A program made the position numbers and the translations under genes. From Rhodospirillaceae bacterium (GTDB lineage Bacteria; Pseudomonadota; Alphaproteobacteria; Thalassobaculales; Thalassobaculaceae), in the NCBI GenBank assembly GCA_018401495.1, contig JAGYJX010000015.1, forward strand, positions 62,001 through 126,000: DNA of 64,000 nucleotides, written 5' to 3'. Positions 12,572 through 20,550 of this stretch are shown here, one piece after another. The notes below the pieces were generated by a model that worked only from the letters and a program-made list of their open reading frames with translations, was not told the DNA's origin and made no database searches. Numbering within the stretch: position 1 is the first letter of the stretch; each line of letters opens with the position of its first letter.

Positions 12572-13563
12572 TGGTTCTTCGCCCAAGGTTCGGTCTGCCG
12601 GGTGACGAGGGCCTCCAGCACGGCCATGCGGACCGCCACGCCCATCTCGACCTGCTCGCGGATCAGCGAGCGGTCGATGTCGTCGGCGACCACCGAGTCG
12701 ATCTCGACGCCGCGGTTCATCGGGCCCGGGTGCATGATCAGGGCGTCCGGCTTGGCGGCGCGCAGCTTCTCGTGGTCGAGGCCGTAGTAGCGGAAATACT
12801 CGCGGATCGACGGCACGTAGCTGCCCTTCATGCGCTCGGTCTGCAGCCGCAGCATCATGACGATGTCGCAGCCCGCCAGCCCGCGCTCCATGTCGTGGTG
12901 CACCTCGACCCCGAACCGTTCGATGCCGGACGGCAGCAGGGTCGGCGGCGCCACCACCCGCACCCTGGCGCCCATGATCGACAGCAGGTGGATGTTGGAG
13001 CGCGCCACCCGGCTGTGGCTGACGTCGCCGCAGATCGCCACCTCCAGGCCCTCCAGCCGGCCCTTGCGGCGGCGGATCGCCAGGGCGTCGAGCAGCGCCT
13101 GGGTCGGGTGCTCGTGGCTGCCGTCGCCGGCGTTGATGACCGAGCAGTTGACCTTCTCGGCCAGCAGGTGGACGGCGCCCGACTCCGAGTGCCGGACCAC
13201 CAGGGCGTCCGGGTGCATGGCGTTCAGGGTCATCGCGGTGTCGATCAGGGTCTCGCCCTTCTTGATGGACGAGGTCGAGACCGACATGTTGATGACGTCG
13301 CCGCCGAGCCGCTTGCCGGCCAGCTCGAAGCTGGTGCGGGTGCGCGTCGAGTTCTCGAAGAACAGGTTGATCAGGGTGCGGCCGCGCAGGGTGGTCGACT
13401 TCTTGTCGGCCTGCCGGTTCTGGTCGACGAAGCCGTCGGCGCGGTCCAGGAGAAAATCGATGTCGGATCGCGACAGCCCCTCGATCCCGAGGAGGTGGCG
13501 ATAGGGGTACCGCGAGCCGTCCGAACGGTCGGGCGCGGCGCCGGGGGCGATGGCGCTGGTCAT
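12568..13563 (-). CDS. pyrB: Aspartate carbamoyltransferase catalytic subunit
   Basis: 331 residues. It has the carbamoyl-phosphate site [13 protein letters not shown], the SIKKGETL loop, [16 protein letters not shown] and the C-terminal [11 protein letters not shown] that binds aspartate. It catalyses carbamoyl phosphate + aspartate to N-carbamoyl-aspartate, the committed step of pyrimidine synthesis in the cytoplasm. ATG 13563 gives the normal length; an in-frame upstream extension to 13716 has no family similarity. No pyrI regulatory subunit gene is adjacent. It is coupled by a 4-nt overlap to the pyrC-like gene. Confidence 0.96.
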   Translation of the reverse strand: MTSAIAPGAAPDRSDGSRYPYRHLLGIEGLSRSDIDFLLDRADGFVDQNRQADKKSTTLRGRTLINLFFENSTRTRTSFELAGKRLGGDVINMSVSTSSIKKGETLIDTAMTLNAMHPDALVVRHSESGAVHLLAEKVNCSVINAGDGSHEHPTQALLDALAIRRRKGRLEGLEVAICGDVSHSRVARSNIHLLSIMGARVRVVAPPTLLPSGIERFGVEVHHDMERGLAGCDIVMMLRLQTERMKGSYVPSIREYFRYYGLDHEKLRAAKPDALIMHPGPMNRGVEIDSVVADDIDRSLIREQVEMGVAVRMAVLEALVTRQTEPWAKNQ

Positions 13564-13734
13564 TAAAGCGTCGTTATAGGGGGCGGTCCCGGGGTGCGGC
13601 AAGGCTGTCGATACGGACCGTGGCGTGCCGCGGCCTTCTCGACCACGGAAGCTTCCGGAGCAGAGTGGCGGCGGGGTAGAATCGGGTGTGGCCGCCGGGG
13701 GCGATGCGGCTCGCACCGCCCCCCGGGGGACCGG

Positions 13735-14019
13735 TCAGTCGCGCTCGACCTTGATGATGGCGCCGGTCCGTGCGTCGACATCGATCTCGACCTTGCGGCC
13801 GTCGGCGTCGCGGCCCTCCAGCTCGTACTTGCCGTCGTCGAGCTCGAGCTCGGTGAACCCGCTGTAGCCCTGCTGGCCCAGCTGATCCAGGATCGTGGCC
13901 GCGGACAGGAACTCGGCAGGCTGGGCGTTGGCGGTGGTGCGAAGATCGCTGGCGGCCGCTGCCCCGGCGAGAGCGAGCGATCCGACGATCAGGGCGGTAG
14001 CGAAGCTCTTGCGGTTCAT
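13735..14019 (-). CDS. Secreted PepSY-domain protein
   Basis: 94 residues. A signal peptide (MNRKSFATALIVGSLALAGA, cleavage near AAA-SD) is followed by one PepSY domain, ending ELEGRDADGRKVEIDVDAR with the closing strand GAIIKVERD. PepSY domains are small periplasmic modules thought to inhibit proteases or sense the envelope. It is divergent from a second PepSY gene that heads the two-component operon at 14136-16497, and the 116-nt gap between them holds a symmetric operator. I infer that the system's regulator controls it. A strong RBS (AAGGAGA) precedes ATG 14019. Confidence 0.82.
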   Translation of the reverse strand: MNRKSFATALIVGSLALAGAAAASDLRTTANAQPAEFLSAATILDQLGQQGYSGFTELELDDGKYELEGRDADGRKVEIDVDARTGAIIKVERD

Positions 14020-14074
14020 GGTCGTCTCCTTGCTTGTGGTCGTGGTGGACGGCCGGTATGTAGCCGAGGCCGGT

Positions 14075-14111
14075 TGAACGCAGCCTGAACGTCCCGTTCA
14101 TCCGCCGTTCA
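14075..14111. promoter_or_regulatory. Symmetric PhoP-box-like operator between divergent PepSY genes
   Basis: Two copies of TGAACG (14075-14080, 14086-14091) repeat with an 11-bp period, and two copies of the reverse complement CGTTCA (14095-14100, 14106-14111) also repeat with an 11-bp period. The whole is a perfect dyad centred on 14093. Hexamer-N5-hexamer direct repeats are how PhoP/OmpR-family winged-helix regulators bind DNA. One tandem site faces each divergent gene. The PhoP-like regulator encoded 375 nt downstream is the obvious candidate ligand. Confidence 0.75.
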
Positions 14112-14135
14112 GCTTCGCGAGCGTAAGCATCCGCC

Positions 14136-14489
14136 ATGCTCAAGCTCATTCGGATCGGCTCTACCGGCCTCGTGTTCCTGGCGCTTGCCGCCCTGTCGAA
14201 CCCGACGTTGCTGTCGGGCGACGACGATCACGACCGCGCCCGCGAAGCGGTGATGAGCGGGCGCGTGCTGTCGCTGCGAGCGGTGTTGAAGGTCATGGAG
14301 AGCGAGTTCGTGGGCCAGGTGCTGGACGTCGAACTGGAGGACGATGACGGCGAGATCGTCTACGAGATCGAGTTGCTGGCCCCGGGCGGCCGCAAGATCG
14401 ACCTGGTCTACGACGCCCAGACCGGCCAATTGCTGTCGGCCAGCGGTCCCGGCCTCGAGAGGGCGCGACGCGTCGAGGGCCGCCGGTGA
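14136..14489 (+). CDS. Membrane-anchored PepSY-domain protein heading a two-component operon
   Basis: 117 residues. An N-terminal hydrophobic segment (GLVFLALAALSNPTLLSG) acts as a signal peptide or anchor, followed by a PepSY domain (about 40-105: GQVLDVELEDDDGEIVYEIE then DLVYDAQTGQLL) and a basic tail. Its stop TGA overlaps the GTG of the response regulator gene (GTGA), so all three genes 14136-16497 are probably one transcript. PepSY proteins beside PhoP/PhoQ-type systems are common in alphaproteobacteria and may modulate the sensor; that role is inferred here. A paralogue lies divergently upstream. Confidence 0.82.
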   Translation: MLKLIRIGSTGLVFLALAALSNPTLLSGDDDHDRAREAVMSGRVLSLRAVLKVMESEFVGQVLDVELEDDDGEIVYEIELLAPGGRKIDLVYDAQTGQLLSASGPGLERARRVEGRR

Positions 14490-15148
14490 GGGTGCTGGTC
14501 GCCGAGGACGAGGCGGCGCTGCGCCGTCAGGTCGTGGATGCCCTGGCCGGCGATGGCTACGCGGTCGATGACGCCGCCGACGGCGACCGCGCGGAGTTCC
14601 TGGGCGCCACCGAGACCTACGATGCGGTGGTCCTCGACCTCGGTTTGCCGATGCGCGACGGCCTGTCGGTGTTGCGTGCCTGGCGCGCGGCCGGGATCGC
14701 GACCCCGATCCTGATCCTGTCGGCGCGCGGCGCCTGGCACGAGCGGGTCGAGGGCATCGACGCCGGCGCCGACGACTATCTTCCCAAGCCGTTCCGCATC
14801 GAGGAACTGCTTGCCCGGGTGCGGGCGCTGATCCGCCGGTCCAGCGGCCGGGCCACGCCGGAAATGCGGTGCGGACCGGTGGTCCTGGATACCCGGAGCG
14901 GCCGGGTGACCGTCGGCGGCGCGCCGGTGACCCTCACCGCCCACGAATACCGGGTGCTGGCCTACCTGATGCACCATTCCGGCCGCGTCGTGTCGCGCGG
15001 GGAGTTGACCGAACACGTGTACGCCCAGGACCTCGACCGCGACAGCAACACCATCGAGGTCTTCGTCGCCAGGTTGCGCAAGAAGCTGGGGGCGGGCAGC
15101 ATCGCCACCGTCCGTGGGCTCGGCTACCGCATGGAGCCGCGGGCTTGA
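14486..15148 (+). CDS. OmpR/PhoP-family response regulator
   Basis: 220 residues with a receiver (acidic pocket in VAEDEA, phospho-acceptor Asp51 in VVLDLGLP, Lys101 in YLPKPF) and a winged-helix DNA-binding domain (about 128-218: LTAHEYRVLAYLMHHSGRVV, DSNTIEVFVARLRKKL, VRGLGYRM). It is closest in style to PhoP. GTG 14486 overlaps the preceding stop. Its partner kinase starts inside its own stop codon (TTGA). The PhoP-box-like repeats at 14075-14111 suggest autoregulation together with control of the divergent PepSY gene. Confidence 0.92.
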   Translation: MRVLVAEDEAALRRQVVDALAGDGYAVDDAADGDRAEFLGATETYDAVVLDLGLPMRDGLSVLRAWRAAGIATPILILSARGAWHERVEGIDAGADDYLPKPFRIEELLARVRALIRRSSGRATPEMRCGPVVLDTRSGRVTVGGAPVTLTAHEYRVLAYLMHHSGRVVSRGELTEHVYAQDLDRDSNTIEVFVARLRKKLGAGSIATVRGLGYRMEPRA

Positions 15149-16497
15149 GCGGGCGGATCGCGCTCAGGACCCGCCTCCTGGCGGGTGCCGCGGTTTGGCT
15201 GGCGCTGGCGCTGGCACTGTCCGGCACGGTCCTGCTCGGCCTGTTTCGCGACCACGCGCTGACCGAGGAATCCCGGCGCATGGTCGACCATCTGGACGAA
15301 CTCGTCGCCGCGTTGCAGGTGGCGCCGGATGGCAGGACCGTGCTGGCCCGCGAGCCGAGCTACCCGTTGTTCCATCGACCCTATTCCGGAGTGTACTGGG
15401 TCGTGCTGCAGCGCGACGGGGCGCCGCTGCGATCCCGCTCGCTGTGGGACGCCGAACTGACCTTGCCGGCCGCGGCGCCGGCCGACGGCGAGGTGCACGC
15501 CGTCGCCGCGATCGGTCCTGAGGATCGTCGCCTGCTGGCCTGGGAGCGCACGGTGCTGATCGGTGTCGACGGTCGTCAGCTGCGGGTGGTGATCGCGACC
15601 GACCGGTCTCAGCTCGACGCCGCCGTGTCCGGCTTCGCGCGCACGCTGGTGCTGTCGCTGGCAATCCTGGGAGCCGGCCTGCTCGCCGCGGTGGCCGCCC
15701 AGGTCTGGTTGGGCCTGCAGCCTCTGGCGGGGTTGCGCCGGGCTCTGGTGGCGGTCCGGGAAGGCCGCGCGGAACGGGTGCAGGGCAGCTACCCGGGCGA
15801 GATCCAGCCGCTGGTGGACGACCTCAACACCGTGCTCGCCGACAAGGCGGCGGTGCTGGACCGCGCCCGCACCCAGGCCGGCAATCTGGCGCACGCGCTG
15901 AAGACGCCGTTGTCGGTGCTTGCCAACGAAGCCACGGCGTTGGCCGTGCAGGGCCAGCGTGACCTGGGAGAGCGGCTCGGCCGCGAGGTCGGTCGGATGC
16001 GGCGCAACGTCGACGTCCATCTTGCCCGGGCGCGGGCGTCGGGGGTGGCCCCCGCGCTCGGCGGCTCGACGCCGGTGCTGCAGACGGTCCAGGCGTTGTC
16101 CCGCACGCTCGCCCGCCTGCACGCCGGGCGAGGTGTCGAGATCGTGGTCGACGGCGATCAGGCGGCGGCGTTTCGCGGCGAGCTTCAGGATCTGCAGGAG
16201 ATGCTGGGCAACCTGATGGACAACGCCTGCAAATGGGCCGGCCGTCGGGTCGTGGTTTCCGTGACCCGCTGTACCGGCCGGGTGGTGGTCGAGGTCGACG
16301 ACGACGGGCCCGGACTGCCGGCCGATCGCGCCGCCGAGGTGATGGGACGCGGCGTCAGGCTCGACGAACTGGTCGAGGGCGACGGTCTCGGGTTGGCCAT
16401 CGTCGGCGAGTTGGCCGAACTGTACGGCGGCACCCTGGAACTCGGCCCGTCGCCGACGACCGGCCTGCGGGCCACGCTGTCGCTGCCGTCCGCCTGA
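15145..16497 (+). CDS. PhoQ-like sensor histidine kinase
   Basis: 450 residues from TTG 15145, which overlaps the regulator stop. The inner-membrane topology has a first helix at about 13-35, a periplasmic region of about 130 residues and a second helix at about 168-195 (LVLSLAILGAGLLAAVAAQV), then HAMP-like sequence. The phospho-acceptor His250 lies in NLAHALKTPL, the H-box form typical of PhoQ. An HATPase domain follows with N-box DNACKWAGR, DDDGPGLP and GDGLGLAIV. No classical PhoQ acidic patch is obvious in the sensor region, so the signal is unknown. It converges on the CoA-transferase gene with 8 nt between stops. Confidence 0.92.
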   Translation: MSGRIALRTRLLAGAAVWLALALALSGTVLLGLFRDHALTEESRRMVDHLDELVAALQVAPDGRTVLAREPSYPLFHRPYSGVYWVVLQRDGAPLRSRSLWDAELTLPAAAPADGEVHAVAAIGPEDRRLLAWERTVLIGVDGRQLRVVIATDRSQLDAAVSGFARTLVLSLAILGAGLLAAVAAQVWLGLQPLAGLRRALVAVREGRAERVQGSYPGEIQPLVDDLNTVLADKAAVLDRARTQAGNLAHALKTPLSVLANEATALAVQGQRDLGERLGREVGRMRRNVDVHLARARASGVAPALGGSTPVLQTVQALSRTLARLHAGRGVEIVVDGDQAAAFRGELQDLQEMLGNLMDNACKWAGRRVVVSVTRCTGRVVVEVDDDGPGLPADRAAEVMGRGVRLDELVEGDGLGLAIVGELAELYGGTLELGPSPTTGLRATLSLPSA

Positions 16498-16505
16498 AAT
16501 CGGGC

Positions 16506-17744
16506 TCAGATCACCCCGGATTCCTTGAGCTTGGCGAGTTCCGCCGCCGGCAGGCCGAGTTCGCCTGCGAGCACCTCCTCGGTGTGCTGGCCGAGAATCG
16601 GCGGCGGACGGCGCAGGGTCGCCGGGGTGTCGGACAGCTTGAGAGGGTAGGCGATGGTAGGCACCGGCTCCGGCGTCAACGGGTGGCCGGGGATGCGCTG
16701 TTCCATCCCGCGCGCCTTCACCTGCGGGTCGGCGAACACCTGGTCGATGTCGTTGACCGGCCCGCACGGCACGCCGACCCCCTCCAGCCCGTCGACCCAG
16801 TCGCGGGTGGTGCGCGTCTGCATGATGGCGGCGACCACGGCGACCGACTCAGCGCGGTGGCGAACCCGCGCCACGTTGGTGGCGAAGCGCGGGTCGGCGA
16901 CCACGTCCTCGCGGCCGGCGAACCGGCAGAACTTGGCGAATTGCTGGTCGTTGCCGACCCCGAGGATGACGTGGCCGTCGGCGGTGGCGAACACCTGGTA
17001 GGGGGTGATGTTCGGGTGGGCGTTGCCGAGCCGCCCGGGGGCGGTGCCGCCGACCAGGTAGTTGAGGCCCTGGTTGACCAGCCAGCTGACCTGGGTGTCG
17101 AGCAGGGCGGCGTCGATGTACTGGCCGCGCCCGGTGGCGTCGCGGTGCCGCAGCGCCGCCAGGATCGCGGTCGCGGTGTGCATCCCGGTCATGACGTCGG
17201 CGATGGCGACGCCGACCTTCATCGGCTCGCCGCCCTGCTCGCCGGTGACGCTCATGATGCCGCCCATGCCCTGCGCCAGGAAGTCGTAGCCGGCGCGCGG
17301 GGCGTAGGGGCCGGTCTGCCCGAACCCGGTGACGCTGGCGTACACCAGCCGGGGGAACCGGTCCCTGATCTGGTCCCAGGCGAGGCCGTAGCGCGCCATG
17401 TCGCCGACCTTGAAGTTCTCGATGAAGACGTCGGCCGTCTCCAGCAGCTTCAGGAGCACGTCGCGGCCCTGGGGCTGCGCGATGTCGAGGGCGACCGAAC
17501 GCTTGTTGCGGTTGCAGGAGAGGTAGTAGGCGCTCTCCGAGGTATCCTCGCCGTGCTCGTCCTTCAGGAACGGCGGCCCCCATTTGCGGGTGTCGTCGCC
17601 CATGCCCGGGCGCTCGATCTTGACGATGTCGGCGCCGAGGTCGCCGAGGGTCTGGGTGCAGACCGGCCCGGCAAGGACCCGCGAGCAGTCGATGACGCGG
17701 ATGCCGGCGAGGGCGCCGGCCGGAGACGGCGAGGGATCGGACAT
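16506..17744 (-). CDS. CaiB/BaiF family CoA-transferase
   Basis: 412 residues from ATG 17744 (GTG 17753 is an in-frame alternative). Class III CoA-transferase: VLAGPVCTQTLGDLGADIVK, the FIENFKVGDMARYGL region and the catalytic Asp in RAGYDFLAQGMGG. These enzymes move CoA between carboxylic acids through a glutamyl or aspartyl-CoA anhydride. The substrate cannot be read from the sequence; formyl-CoA:oxalate and succinyl-CoA:acid transferases share this pattern. No pathway partner is adjacent. It is intact and typical in length. Confidence 0.9.
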   Translation of the reverse strand: MSDPSPSPAGALAGIRVIDCSRVLAGPVCTQTLGDLGADIVKIERPGMGDDTRKWGPPFLKDEHGEDTSESAYYLSCNRNKRSVALDIAQPQGRDVLLKLLETADVFIENFKVGDMARYGLAWDQIRDRFPRLVYASVTGFGQTGPYAPRAGYDFLAQGMGGIMSVTGEQGGEPMKVGVAIADVMTGMHTATAILAALRHRDATGRGQYIDAALLDTQVSWLVNQGLNYLVGGTAPGRLGNAHPNITPYQVFATADGHVILGVGNDQQFAKFCRFAGREDVVADPRFATNVARVRHRAESVAVVAAIMQTRTTRDWVDGLEGVGVPCGPVNDIDQVFADPQVKARGMEQRIPGHPLTPEPVPTIAYPLKLSDTPATLRRPPPILGQHTEEVLAGELGLPAAELAKLKESGVI

Positions 17745-17783
17745 GACGCTCACTGGGGTCGAGGCGGAAACGTCGATCCTGCG

Positions 17784-18062
17784 TCAGCGCGACAGGCGGA
17801 TCAAGGCGCACCCTTGCCGGCCTTCCGCCTCGGCCCGCTCCAGCCAGGCGAGCAGCCGGAGCCGCAGCGCCGGAATGTCCAGCGCGATCAGCGCGAGCCC
17901 GAGCGGCAGCATCCAGAATCCGAGGATCGGCAGGAACCCGAGCAACCCGCCGACGCACAGCAGGACGCCCAACAACGAGCGCAGCCCCGTCGGAACCTTC
18001 TCGTCGCCCCATTGCACGGCCCGTCGCAGCGCGGTGATCGGCCGTTCTCCGCGGATTTTCAT
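17784..18062 (-). CDS. Small two-helix membrane protein, unknown function
   Basis: 92 residues from ATG 18062. A basic amphipathic N-terminus (MKIRGERPITALRRAVQWGD) leads into two adjacent hydrophobic helices (RSLLGVLLCVGGLLGFLPIL and FWMLPLGLALIALDIP) and a charged C-terminus. The Pro-Ile-Leu-Gly turn between helices recalls small PGPGW-type membrane proteins, but I do not recognise a defined family. It is divergent from the DUF421 gene, 166 nt away. Confidence 0.55.
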   Translation of the reverse strand: MKIRGERPITALRRAVQWGDEKVPTGLRSLLGVLLCVGGLLGFLPILGFWMLPLGLALIALDIPALRLRLLAWLERAEAEGRQGCALIRLSR

Positions 18063-18228
18063 GGTGCCCCGCCGGGCTTCCGACGGTTCGGGCAGTCCGC
18101 CATCCTCTTCATCCCGCCAGCGTCCTGGGTCGGTCGACGACCTCACATGGGAACGCCGCGCGGCGCTCGGAAGTTCCGGCCGGGGTGGGCGAGGGGGTCC
18201 GTCGTCTTTGCGAGGGGCAGGTTGCGTG

Positions 18229-18750
18229 ATGTTGTTCGACGGCTGGTACGATCTGTGGCGCATTCTGGTGGTGGGCGTCGCGGCCTATGGCGGGCTGGTG
18301 CTGCTGCTGCGGCTGACCGGCAAGCGGACCCTGTCGAAGATGAACGCCTTCGATCTGGTCGTCACGGTGGCGCTGGGCTCGACCCTGGCATCGGCGCTGC
18401 TGAGCAGCGAGGTGTCGCTTTCGGAGGGTCTGCTGGCGTTCGCGCTGTTGTGTTCCCTGCAGTACGTGGTGGCCTACGCCTCCGTCCGCTCGCGGCGGTT
18501 CCAGGACCTCGTCAAGTCGGAACCGACCCTGCTGTTCTTCCGGGGGGCTTTCCTGCCGGCCATGATGGTCGAGCAGCGGGTCACCGAGGAGGAGGTGCTG
18601 GCGGCGGCGCGCGCCCAGGGCATCGCGGCGATGTCCGGAGGTCGCGGCGGTTGTGCTCGAGGACCGACGGGTCGTTCAGCGTGATCGGCGGTTCTGCAGG
18701 GGGAACGGCTGGACACGCTGCGGCGTGTCGAGGGCGCCGAGGGCGGTTGA
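18229..18750 (+). pseudogene. DUF421 (YcaP/YetF-type) membrane protein, frameshifted at the 3' end
   Basis: The first about 140 codons are intact: three membrane helices (ILVVGVAAYGGLVLLLRLTG, FDLVVTVALGSTLASALL, LLAFALLCSLQYVVAYASV) and the RRFQDLVKSEPTLLFFRG motif of the DUF421 cytoplasmic domain. After AQGIAAMS the frame breaks at about 18637. Removing single extra bases recovers EVAAVVLED, DGSFSVI and VLQGERLDTLRRVEGAEGG before a stop at 18748. At least three indels in 120 nt point to bad sequence rather than slow decay. Start ATG 18229. DUF421 proteins have no settled function. This marks the left edge of the error-dense patch. Confidence 0.75.
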
Positions 18751-18784
18751 TCGTCCGCCGCGGCGGCTGCCGGCGCGGCGGAGC

Positions 18785-19693
18785 CTATCCGACCAGCGCG
18801 ATGAACAGCGGCAGCGTGACCGCCGCCATCGCCACTCAGGTGGTCAGGATCGCCGCCATCAGTTCGTGGTCGCCGCCGAGGGCGCGGGCGAACACGTAGG
18901 ACGAGGCCGAACTGGGCAGGGCGTTGAACAGCACCGCCACCTGCAGCGCCACGCCGCCCAGGCCGATCAGCGGCGCCAGCGCCAGGGTCAGCGCCGGCAC
19001 CGCCACCAGCTTCAGGACGTTCGACAGCAGCAGCGGCGCTCCAGCCTGCCCGCAGCGCGGCGAAGCGCAGCCCGGCGCCGACCGACAGCAGCCCCAGCGC
19101 CGCGCGCCGCGACCGAGCAGGTCGAGCCCGTTGGCCAGCAGCGGGTGCAGGCCGATGCCGGCGGCGTTCAGGCCGATGCCGATCAGGCAGGCGATGATGA
19201 TCGGGTTGCGCGCCATCGACACCAGCACCAGGCGCAACGTCGCCGGCTTCTCGCCGATCATCCGAGTGAGGAACCAGACCGCCAGCGCGTTCACCAGCGG
19301 GATCACCGCGGCGATGCCGACCGCCGCCAGGGCGATCCCGTCGGGACCGTACAGCGCCCCCACGGCGGCGAGGCCGATGTAGGAGTTCTGGCGGATCGCC
19401 CTGGATGACGCTGGTGTAGGCGGCACGGCGGTGCCGGATGGTGTTTTCGGACCACCACCGGAAGCCGGTGACGATCAGGCACCGCCCCGCCATCGCCGCC
19501 GCCGTCGGGGCGATCTCGTAGGACCGGAAGGTCAGTGCCGCCGAGCGCTTGGGCACGATCGCGCCGGCAGCGCGAGTAGGTCAGCAGCTCGACCGCCCGC
19601 CAGGCCGTCGTCGCCGGGCGGTCGGTGTGGCGCAGGACGGTTCCGGTGACGATCAGCCCAGACCGGGGCCAGCGCTGTCAGGATCGCGATCAT
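18785..19693 (-). pseudogene. AEC-family (auxin efflux carrier-like) permease, many frameshifts
   Basis: Pieced together from several frames: start MIAILTALAPV at 19693, then GTVLRHTDRPATTAWRAVE, IRQNSYIGLAAVGALYGPDG, NPIIIACLIGIGLNAAGIGL, LKLVAVPALTLALAPLIGLG and a C-terminal VTLPLFIALVG ending with TAG at 18785. This is the ten-helix AEC fold of malonate/auxin-type carriers. An in-frame TGA replaces the expected Gln near 18834. The ATG overlaps the ruvX stop (ATGA), confirming both gene ends. At least four indels are needed. The substrate is unknown. Confidence 0.72.
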
Positions 19694-20159
19694 CCGGGCC
19701 CGGTGTCGGGCAGCGCGTCCAGCGCCGCCTGCAGGATCAGGCGGCGGCGGCTGAGATCGATGGCCTTGCGGCGCTTGGCGCGGTCAGGTCCTTCGGTGAT
19801 CATCCGCGCTCGACCGCCTGGGAACTCATGCGCTCGTCCTGGAAGATCGTCGGCAGGTCGATCCCGCAGCGACTCGGCGGTCGGGTCGCGGGTCGCCTGA
19901 ACGCGCCGGCCCTCGGTGCCGTCCATGTTGAGCGGCAGTCCGACGACGAAGCCGCCGATGTTGCGGCTCTCCACCAAGTCGGCGATCTGGGCGGCGTCAG
20001 CCGAGAATTTCCCGCGCCGGATGATGGTCACCGGCGACGCGACCCGGAGCGCCGGGTCCGACACCGCGACCTGATCGTCTCTTACTGCCGATGTCGAGGC
20101 CCATCAGCCGCCGCGCCGAAGCAGCAGTCGCGCGAGGTCGGCGGGCTTGCAGAGGGCAT
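19690..20159 (-). pseudogene. ruvX: Holliday junction resolvase homologue RuvX/YqgF, frameshifted
   Basis: The RNase H-like YqgF core is recognisable over several frames: LMGLDIGSK near the N-terminus, then SDPALRVASPVTIIRRGKFS and GGFVVGLPLNMDGTEG (the catalytic-region motif), and a C-terminal AALDALPD. The expected GVAV strand after DIGSK, the middle DERMSS segment and the SQAVERG region are scrambled by indels. ATG 20159 is the likely start. The protein takes part in 16S rRNA 5'-end processing and is close to essential in many bacteria. Divergent from gatC, as in many alphaproteobacteria. The break is probably a sequence error. Confidence 0.72.
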
Positions 20160-20183
20160 GGGCGGTGTTGGCTTCCGCGCTCG

Positions 20184-20205
20184 AAACGGCGGAATTCCGC
20201 CGTTT
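20184..20205. repeat. Perfect 22-bp palindrome between ruvX and gatC
   Basis: AAACGGCGGAATT continues into its exact reverse complement over 20184-20205, centred on 20194/20195, in the 83-nt divergent gap. On the plus strand it is followed by TTCAGG, so it looks like an operator or a short hairpin rather than a proper terminator. The surrounding sequence is error-prone, but a perfect dyad is unlikely to be created by random errors. Confidence 0.6.
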
Positions 20206-20242
20206 TCAGGTTTCCACGATGATCTGGAACGGTCTTTAGCCC

Positions 20243-20550
20243 ATGTCGCTCGACAAGGCCGCACCGTCGCGTCCGTCGCGGCACTCGCCCGGCTTCCGGG
20301 TTCCCGAGGAACGGCTATAGGAGCCGATGGTGGCCGACCTCAACAACTTTTCATCCTGGGCTTCGTCGAAAGCCAGCTCCGCGACGGGTCGGTGCTCGCC
20401 GGTGTCGAGGCCGCTCGCCCAGCGTCACCGGCCACGCGCTTGCCGCAGCGCGACGACGCCGTCACCGACGGCGGCTGTCCCGAGCGCGTGGCGGCGAACG
20501 CGCCGGACCGGGTGAACGATTTCTACGCCGTGCCGAAGGTGGTCGAGTGA
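20243..20550 (+). pseudogene. gatC: Asp-tRNA(Asn)/Glu-tRNA(Gln) amidotransferase subunit C, frameshifted
   Basis: Start MSLDKA at 20243, then in shifted frames [26 protein letters not shown] and the intact C-terminus [20 protein letters not shown], all diagnostic of GatC. An in-frame TAG appears after EERL and needs an indel to bypass. GatC stabilises GatA and GatB in the complex that converts mischarged Glu-tRNA(Gln) or Asp-tRNA(Asn). The stop overlaps the gatA ATG (TGATG). Alphaproteobacteria depend on GatCAB, so the damage is probably in the sequence, not the organism. Confidence 0.8.

Noticed and set aside
18830..18840. TGA in the AEC gene read as selenocysteine
   Set aside because: No SECIS-like hairpin, the expected residue is Gln, and the region is full of indels.
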